A stretch of 29,472 nt of DNA from Bacteroides sp. CAG:443 (GTDB taxonomy: Bacteria > Bacteroidota > Bacteroidia > Bacteroidales > Bacteroidaceae): NCBI GenBank assembly GCA_000432735.1, contig FR887768.1, forward strand, positions 1 through 29,472. The letters run 5' to 3'. The notes under the pieces are model-generated. The model saw only the letters and a program-made list of their open reading frames with translations, did no database searches and was not told where the DNA came from. Below are positions 24,512-29,472 of this stretch, in pieces. Position numbers and translations under genes: made by a program. The stretch's first letter is position 1. Every line of letters starts with the position of its first letter.

Positions 24512-25714
24512 TTACTCGTTTACATATCCAGGGTAAGCTTCGAGTGCCTTGCGCAACACAAACAAAGCACGGGCCAAGTCTTCTTTCTTCAATACATAAG
24601 CCACACGCACCTCGTTTCTGCCCGCACCCGGAGTCGTATAAAAGCCTGCTGCCGGAGCCATCATTACGGTTTCACCTTCATAATTGAACTCGTCCAGACA
24701 CCAAGCACAGAATTTTTCTGCATCATCTACCGGCAGCTTAGCTACGGTATAGAACGCTCCCATCGGGATAGGCGAATAAACTCCCGGAATACGATTCAAC
24801 CCGTCGATCAAACACTTACGACGTTCTACATATTCATCGTACATTTCACGCGAATATTCCTCCGGTTCATCCAGTGAAGCTTCGGCAGCAATCTGCCCGA
24901 TCAACGGAGGACTCAAACGAGCCTGACAGAATTTCATCACCGCTTTACGTACCTCTTCGTTCTTGGTTATCAAAGCACCGATACGGATTCCACATTCCGA
25001 ATAACGTTTCGATACAGAGTCTATCAGCACAACATTCTGCTCAATTCCTTCCAGATGACATGCAGAAATATAAGGAGAACCGGTATAAATAAATTCGCGA
25101 TAGACCTCATCGGAGAACAGGAACAGATCGTACTTCTTCACCAGATCACGAATCTGATTCATTTCACGGCGGGTATACAGATAACCTGTCGGATTATTCG
25201 GATTACAAATCAAGATACCTTTGGTACGCTCATTGATCAGTTCTTCGAACTTTTCTACCTTCGGCAAAGAGAACCCTTCATCGATTGTTGTAGTAACCGT
25301 ACGAATCACCGCACCAGCCGAAATGGCAAATGCCATATAGTTAGCATAAGCAGGCTCGGGCACAATGATTTCATCTCCCGGATTCAGGCAGCTCATAAAA
25401 GCAAACAATACGGCTTCCGACCCTCCGGTAGTGATGATAATATCATCTGCGTCGAGATTTATATCATATTTTTTATAATAACCTACCAGTTTCTCACGGT
25501 AACTGCGATAACCCTGACTCGGACTATACTCAAGCACCGTACGGTCAATATGACGAATCGCATCGAGGGCCGCTCGTGGAGTAGGCAGGTCCGGCTGACC
25601 GATATTCAGATGATACACATGAATTCCTCTCTCCTTTGCAGCTTCAGCCAGAGGCGCCAGTTTACGAATAGGCGACTCAGGCATCTCGTTTCCTCTAATG
25701 GATATTTGTGGCAT
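24512..25714 (-). CDS. Pyridoxal-phosphate aminotransferase, class I/II (AspC-like fold)
   Basis: A 400-residue cytosolic PLP enzyme of fold type I. Recognisable elements are YSPSQGYRSYRE (63-74), the phosphate-contacting TGGSEA (96-101), CNPNNPTGY (170-178, with N174), SDEVY (201-205, with D202 for the pyridine nitrogen) and SVSKRYSECGIR (233-244) with the Schiff-base lysine K236. The substrate specificity cannot be fixed; aspartate, aromatic or branched-chain amino acids are all possible for the group. The arginine that would bind the alpha-carboxylate is in NEVRVAY near the C-terminus. It is the first gene of a two-gene operon with the LolC/E-like permease, and has a good promoter at 25744-25774. 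Confidence 0.92.
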   Translation of the reverse strand: MPQISIRGNEMPESPIRKLAPLAEAAKERGIHVYHLNIGQPDLPTPRAALDAIRHIDRTVLEYSPSQGYRSYREKLVGYYKKYDINLDADDIIITTGGSEAVLFAFMSCLNPGDEIIVPEPAYANYMAFAISAGAVIRTVTTTIDEGFSLPKVEKFEELINERTKGILICNPNNPTGYLYTRREMNQIRDLVKKYDLFLFSDEVYREFIYTGSPYISACHLEGIEQNVVLIDSVSKRYSECGIRIGALITKNEEVRKAVMKFCQARLSPPLIGQIAAEASLDEPEEYSREMYDEYVERRKCLIDGLNRIPGVYSPIPMGAFYTVAKLPVDDAEKFCAWCLDEFNYEGETVMMAPAAGFYTTPGAGRNEVRVAYVLKKEDLARALFVLRKALEAYPGYVNE

Positions 25715-25743
25715 AAATTAACAATTTGATTTAAATGTGACTA

Positions 25744-25774
25744 CAAATATAGCCCGAAAGAACAAAACGCACAA
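25744..25774 (-). promoter_or_regulatory. Promoter of the aminotransferase-permease operon
   Basis: The minus strand carries TATATTTG (25744-25751) and TTG (25772-25774) with a 20-base spacer. The leader to the ATG at 25714 would be about 23 nt. The rest of the divergent gap to 25927 shows no clear promoter for the plus-strand gene. Confidence 0.6.
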
Positions 25775-25927
25775 CTTTTCTTATAAAATAAATCCAACAC
25801 CCGACTAACATGGAACCTTAAACAGGCTCTAAACTCTATCAAAAAACATAAAAACTCTACACAACATCAAAGCAACAAACAGAAAAAAATGTATATTCGT
25901 ACAGGTAAAACCATCACATATTAAGCT

Positions 25928-27163
25928 ATGAACTTATACCTAATTATATTTACATCTGGAAGCTACAAAATGGAACAGACTTACCAAAGCCATAAGGAGC
26001 TCTTCATGGCCTTGGAACAACATTTCACTCTTCATTTAGTCAACCATACAGAAACAGAAAGCATACCGGCCAATGCATACAAACTGGCATTCATCGCAAG
26101 CGGAGGTGTAGAAGATGCTGTCATCAGAAACTTTAGTTCCCTACCCTATCCGATTACGTTACTTGCCGACGGGCTGAACAATTCACTTGCCGCCGCACTG
26201 GAGATTTCAGCATGCATGCACAACAAAGACATGAAGGTACGCATCATTCACGGACAAGTAGCCGATATGACAGAACAGGTTCTACGCCACCATAAGGCCT
26301 TCGCCGCCAAACGTTCGCTGAGAGGCAAGCGTATCGGAATCATCGGAACACCGGCTCCCTGGCTGGTAGCCAGTCACGTAGACTATCTTCTGGCCAGCCA
26401 GCGGTGGGGAGTGAACTATATTGACATTCCGCTTCAAGAGGTTTACAAACGATTCTATGCTATCACCGACGACGAAATCGGGCTGGAAGCCTCTATTTTC
26501 GCCAACAAAGCAAAAGCTTGTCAGGACACAACTCCGGAAGAACTCCTCAAAGCCATGCGACTCTACAAGGCTATCAAGCAGCTATGTACTTCTGAAAAGC
26601 TGGATGCCGTGACATTATCCTGCTTCTCCCTGATTAAACAACTAAAGACTACCGGTTGCCTAGCCCTCTCATTGTTAAATAATGAGGGAATCCCTGCCGG
26701 CTGTGAAGGCGACTTGCAGGCCATCATGACCATGCTCATGGCGAAAGCCGTTACCGGACAACCGTCATTTATGGGAAACCCGTCATTCATTGATACCAAA
26801 CGCAACGAGCTGCTGCTGGCTCACTGCACCATTGCCACCAAAATGGTAAACGACTTTATCATACGCGACCATTTTGAAACCCAAAGCGGTATCGCCATAC
26901 AAGGAATGATGCACGAAGGAGATGTGACACTTTTCAAGTGCGGAAGTGAATGTCTGGACGAATATTATCTGGCAGAAGGATATCTTACCGAGAACACGAA
27001 CCTGTCGACTTCATGCCGCACGCAGTTCAAGATCAAGCTCAACAAGCCCGTAAGCTACTTCCTGACCAATCCGCTGGGGAATCATCACATTCTGTTACAA
27101 GGGAATCACGCCGCTGAGCTCCAGGAGTTCATGCAGCAGAACCGATGCAAGTTGCGCGAGTAA
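25928..27163 (+). CDS. L-fucose/L-arabinose isomerase-like protein
   Basis: A 411-residue soluble protein resembling the FucI/AraA isomerase fold. An N-terminal Rossmann-like part (to about 150) contains ADGLNNSLAAALE and KRIGIIGTPAPWLV. The family's best-conserved segment is GCEGDLQAIMTMLMAKAVTGQPSFMGNP (258-285), with E260 and D262 as candidate metal or substrate residues. A histidine follows at LLLAHCTIA (H299). Classical FucI is about 590 residues and AraA about 500, so this belongs to a shorter subgroup whose substrate is not known. No sugar kinase, aldolase or transporter lies nearby, so it is not in a recognisable sugar-use operon. The next gene has its own promoter. Confidence 0.75.
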   Translation: MNLYLIIFTSGSYKMEQTYQSHKELFMALEQHFTLHLVNHTETESIPANAYKLAFIASGGVEDAVIRNFSSLPYPITLLADGLNNSLAAALEISACMHNKDMKVRIIHGQVADMTEQVLRHHKAFAAKRSLRGKRIGIIGTPAPWLVASHVDYLLASQRWGVNYIDIPLQEVYKRFYAITDDEIGLEASIFANKAKACQDTTPEELLKAMRLYKAIKQLCTSEKLDAVTLSCFSLIKQLKTTGCLALSLLNNEGIPAGCEGDLQAIMTMLMAKAVTGQPSFMGNPSFIDTKRNELLLAHCTIATKMVNDFIIRDHFETQSGIAIQGMMHEGDVTLFKCGSECLDEYYLAEGYLTENTNLSTSCRTQFKIKLNKPVSYFLTNPLGNHHILLQGNHAAELQEFMQQNRCKLRE

Positions 27164-27207
27164 GCAAATAAATTATTTATGTAAGGGTTTTAATTAAAAT
27201 TTTAGTG

Positions 27208-27215
27208 TAAATTTG
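27208..27215 (+). promoter_or_regulatory. Promoter -7 box of the DUF4494-yggS-DHOD-like operon
   Basis: TAAATTTG matches TAnnTTTG, about 38 bases before the ATG at 27254. The -33 region is T-rich without a perfect TTTG. Confidence 0.5.
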
Positions 27216-27253
27216 CATGAACATTGTCAAACTAACACAGAAAGAAAATCATT

Positions 27254-27733
27254 ATGATGCATAATTGGTTCGAATGTAAAATCCGCTACGAGAAAGTAGC
27301 GGAAAACGGCATGAACAAAAAAGTAACAGAACCTTACCTAGTAGACGCACTCAGTTTTACAGAAGCGGAGTCACGCATTATTGAAGAAATCACCCCTTTT
27401 ATCAGTGGAGAATTTACCGTAGCCGACATCAAGCGTGCCAACTACAGCGAGTTGTTCCCTTGCGAAGAAGATGCAGCCGACCGCTGGTTCAAGTGCAAGC
27501 TGTACTTCATTACGCTCGATGAAAAAAGCGGAGCCGAAAAGAAAACAGCGACAAACGTGCTGGTACAGGCCGCCGATTTGCGTGATGCCGTAAAGAAACT
27601 GGACGAAGGCATGAAAGGAACCATGGCCGATTATTCCATCGCTTCGATTGCAGAAACTGCCATCATGGATGTATATCCCTATTCTGCCGAGCCGGATGTA
27701 AAGCCCGAATTTCCGGATGCCGATAAAAGATAA
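27254..27733 (+). CDS. DUF4494 family protein
   Basis: A 159-residue soluble protein that I recognise as the DUF4494 family of Bacteroidetes. The sequence contains two similar halves: WFECKIRYEKV...VDALSFTEAESRIIEEI and WFKCKLYFITL...VLVQAADLRDAVKKLDEG. This suggests an internal duplication of a small alpha/beta unit. The C-terminus (residues about 140-159) is acidic and proline-rich. There is no signal peptide. The function is unknown. It is the first gene of a probable operon with a YggS-like gene (24 bases downstream) and a DHOD-like gene. Confidence 0.85.
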   Translation: MMHNWFECKIRYEKVAENGMNKKVTEPYLVDALSFTEAESRIIEEITPFISGEFTVADIKRANYSELFPCEEDAADRWFKCKLYFITLDEKSGAEKKTATNVLVQAADLRDAVKKLDEGMKGTMADYSIASIAETAIMDVYPYSAEPDVKPEFPDADKR

Positions 27734-27757
27734 TACTCAAAAAAAACAAATCTGATA

Positions 27758-28426
27758 ATGGATATTCAAACTAATTTAAAGGAAGTGGTAGCGGAATTGC
27801 CGGAAAACGTCCGTCTGGTGGCCGTATCGAAATTCCATCCTGCCGAAGCCATCGAAGCAGCCTATGCTGTCGGACAGCGTATCTTCGGCGAAAGCAAGGA
27901 ACAGGAATTATCGGGGAAATACGAAAAACTGCCGAAAGACATCGAATGGCATTTCATCGGACACCTGCAAACCAACAAGGTAAAGTACATTGCACCTTAC
28001 ATTGCAATGATACATGCCGCCGACTCCTATAAATTATTGGCTGAAGTCAACAAACAAGCTGCCAAGTACAACCGCGTCATTCCCTGCCTGCTCGAGATAC
28101 ACATCGCGCAGGAAGAAAGCAAATACGGATTTACATTCGACAGTTGCAGGGAGATGCTTCGCGCGGGAGAATGGAAAAGCCTGAATCATGTCTGCATAGC
28201 AGGCGTCATGGGCATGGCTACAAACACAGACGACACGACAGAAATTGCCAAAGAATTTCATTCACTGAAAACATTCTTCGACGAACTGAAAAAGGATTAT
28301 TTTTCCGATCGTCCGGAATTTCGTGAAATATCCATGGGTATGTCGCACGACTATCCGATAGCTGTAAAAGAAGGAAGTACGATGGTACGTGTGGGAAGCA
28401 AAATTTTTGGAGAAAGAATCTATTAA
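27758..28426 (+). CDS. YggS/PLPBP-family pyridoxal-phosphate protein
   Basis: A 222-residue protein of the YggS (PLP-homeostasis protein) family, an alanine-racemase-like barrel that binds PLP but has no known catalytic activity. The PLP lysine is K25 in VAVSKFHP. Other family segments are FGESKEQE, the WHFIGHLQTNKVKY stretch, GVMGMATNT and the phosphate-binding SMGMSHDYPIAVKEGSTMVRVGSKIFG at the C-terminus. The protein is complete and of normal length. Family members buffer PLP and affect amino-acid and keto-acid pools. The genes around it, including the DHOD-like gene 12 bases downstream, give no further hint. Confidence 0.95.
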   Translation: MDIQTNLKEVVAELPENVRLVAVSKFHPAEAIEAAYAVGQRIFGESKEQELSGKYEKLPKDIEWHFIGHLQTNKVKYIAPYIAMIHAADSYKLLAEVNKQAAKYNRVIPCLLEIHIAQEESKYGFTFDSCREMLRAGEWKSLNHVCIAGVMGMATNTDDTTEIAKEFHSLKTFFDELKKDYFSDRPEFREISMGMSHDYPIAVKEGSTMVRVGSKIFGERIY

Positions 28427-28438
28427 AATCTAATTAAT

Positions 28439-29416
28439 ATGGCACAACTAAAAACAACATTCGCAGGACTGGCACTTGAAAACCCGATTATCATCAGTAG
28501 TTCGGGACTGACTAACAGTGCGGAAAAAATTAAAAAACTGGAAGAAGCCGGCGCAGGAGCAGTAGTCCTGAAGTCCGTTTTCGAGGAACAAATCAACATG
28601 CAGGCAGGCTCCATGCAGGGATACGGTTCCCCCGAAGCTGACGATTATCTGGGAGCATACGTACGCTCGCACGCGCTGAACGAACATATCAGCCTGATAG
28701 AAGAGACAAAGAAAACATGTCATATCCCCGTTATCGCAAGCATTAACTGCTACAGCGACAGCGAATGGGTGGACTTTGCAGAAATGATGGAAAAGGCCGG
28801 AGCCGATGCCCTGGAACTGAACATCCTGTCTTTGCAGACCGACAAAGATTATACCCCGGGAAGTTTCGAACAGCGTCACATCGAAATTCTCCGCCACATT
28901 AAGAAAGTTGTAAAAATCCCCGTAATCATGAAACTGGGAAGCAACTTCACCAATCCGGTTTCTCTCATCAACCAGCTTTATGCCAACGGAGCCGCAGCTG
29001 TAGTTCTGTTCAACCGTTTCTATCAGCCGGATATCAATATCGATACGATGACCTTTACCAATGCCAACGTTATGAGCACTCCGAATGAGCTAGCCGACCG
29101 CCTGCGCTGGACAGCCATCGCTTCGGCAGCCGTACCACGCCTGGATTATGCTATTTCTGGTGGCGTACACTGTGGAAAGGGTGTCATCAAATCAATCCTG
29201 GCAGGCGCAGCAGCTGTAGAAGTATGCAGCGTGATTTACCAGTACGGTGCCAAGGAAATTGAAAACATGAAGAAAGAACTGGCTGAATGGATGGACGATA
29301 AAGGCTACGAAAGCCTGTCGCAGTTTAAAGGCAAGATGAATGCCGAAGCTGCCGGCGACATCAATCCATTTGAACGTACACAGTTCATGAAATACTACAG
29401 CAGCAGAGAAGAATAA
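28439..29416 (+). CDS. Dihydroorotate-dehydrogenase-like flavoprotein
   Basis: A 325-residue TIM-barrel protein of the DHOD family. It has the N-terminal LENPIIISSSGLTNS (13-27), a lysine in VVLKS (K45), PVIMKLGSNFTNP (161-173, with K165), and the C-terminal FMN phosphate-binding region SGGVHCGKGVIKSILAGAAAVEV (240-262). In true DHODs the active-site loop after the ELN strand reads NxSCPN and supplies the catalytic base and a substrate-binding asparagine. Here it is ELNILSLQTD (126-135), so the protein probably does not use orotate. It is likely an FMN-dependent oxidoreductase of unknown substrate. It is the last gene of the DUF4494-yggS operon. Confidence 0.85.
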   Translation: MAQLKTTFAGLALENPIIISSSGLTNSAEKIKKLEEAGAGAVVLKSVFEEQINMQAGSMQGYGSPEADDYLGAYVRSHALNEHISLIEETKKTCHIPVIASINCYSDSEWVDFAEMMEKAGADALELNILSLQTDKDYTPGSFEQRHIEILRHIKKVVKIPVIMKLGSNFTNPVSLINQLYANGAAAVVLFNRFYQPDINIDTMTFTNANVMSTPNELADRLRWTAIASAAVPRLDYAISGGVHCGKGVIKSILAGAAAVEVCSVIYQYGAKEIENMKKELAEWMDDKGYESLSQFKGKMNAEAAGDINPFERTQFMKYYSSREE

Positions 29417-29450
29417 ATATTTTCCGCTGTACAAAAATCCGGCAAGTCCT

Positions 29451-29472
29451 TGTGAAGTGACCCCAAAAAGTT
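29451..29472 (+). mobile_element. Possible left end of an IS3-type insertion sequence
   Basis: TGTGAAGTGACCCCAAAAAG, followed by TT at the window edge, resembles the terminal inverted repeat of IS3-family elements, which start with TG and often contain GACCCC followed by A-rich sequence and GTT. No transposase is visible because the window ends here. The base just before it is the end of ordinary intergenic DNA 35 bases after the DHOD-like stop. Confidence 0.35.

Noticed and set aside
1..29472. CRISPR arrays, tRNA and rRNA genes
   Set aside because: I saw no regularly spaced repeats and no tRNA- or rRNA-like sequence on either strand, although I could not run a dedicated search.

Overview
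This window is chromosomal DNA from a Bacteroides-type organism (order Bacteroidales). The evidence is the gene content: a seven-gene RseC-Rnf cluster, DUF5686 and DUF4494 proteins, a Crp/Fnr regulator without Fe-S cysteines, and a LolC/E-like permease next to an aminotransferase. The promoters also fit: most start sites are preceded by a Bacteroidetes -7 box, TAnnTTTG, some with a TTTG/TTG -33 box. I cannot fix the species. The gene order resembles the B. thetaiotaomicron/B. fragilis group, but that is inference.

Layout. (1) 1-298: the 5' remnant of a Crp/Fnr regulator, cut off at its 3' end near position 35, probably by a mobile element. (2) 631-5664 (+): a very large Dna2-like nuclease-helicase followed closely by a short-chain dehydrogenase. 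(3) 5661-7013 (-): a MATE transporter whose stop overlaps the SDR stop. (4) 7128-8655 (-): a CLC-family transporter preceded by what I read as a fluoride (crcB-motif) riboswitch. The gene therefore most likely encodes a fluoride/proton antiporter of the CLC-F type rather than a chloride channel. (5) 8898-9932 (-): galE with its own promoter and terminator. (6) 10054-15820 (-): rseC-rnfB-rnfC-rnfD-rnfG-rnfE-rnfA, from a clear promoter to a clear terminator. (7) 15881-16462 (-): an ECF-type sigma factor. (8) 16463-17015: a long AT-rich intergenic region with repeats and two terminators. (9) 17016-18797 (-): lepA. (10) 18974-20131 (+): a membrane-attached GT2-like protein. (11) 20145-22340 (-): a DUF5686 outer-membrane protein, divergent from a complete Crp/Fnr regulator (22459-23160, +). 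(12) 23266-25714 (-): an aminotransferase and a LolC/E-like permease. (13) 25928-29416 (+): a fucose-isomerase-like protein, then DUF4494, a YggS-type PLP protein and a dihydroorotate-dehydrogenase-like flavoprotein. The last ~20 bases look like the start of an IS3-type element.

How the genes work together. The Rnf cluster encodes a membrane ferredoxin:NAD+ oxidoreductase that pumps ions. Its RnfD and RnfG subunits carry recognisable flavinylation motifs, and RnfG has two candidates. The CLC gene and its leader form a self-contained fluoride detoxification unit sitting between the galE terminator and the MATE gene. Most of the rest is housekeeping or envelope biology. The least explained proteins are the 1422-residue nuclease-helicase with an unassigned C-terminal domain, the GT2-like protein lacking an obvious DxD, the isomerase-like protein, and the DHOD-like protein lacking the usual SCPN active-site loop.
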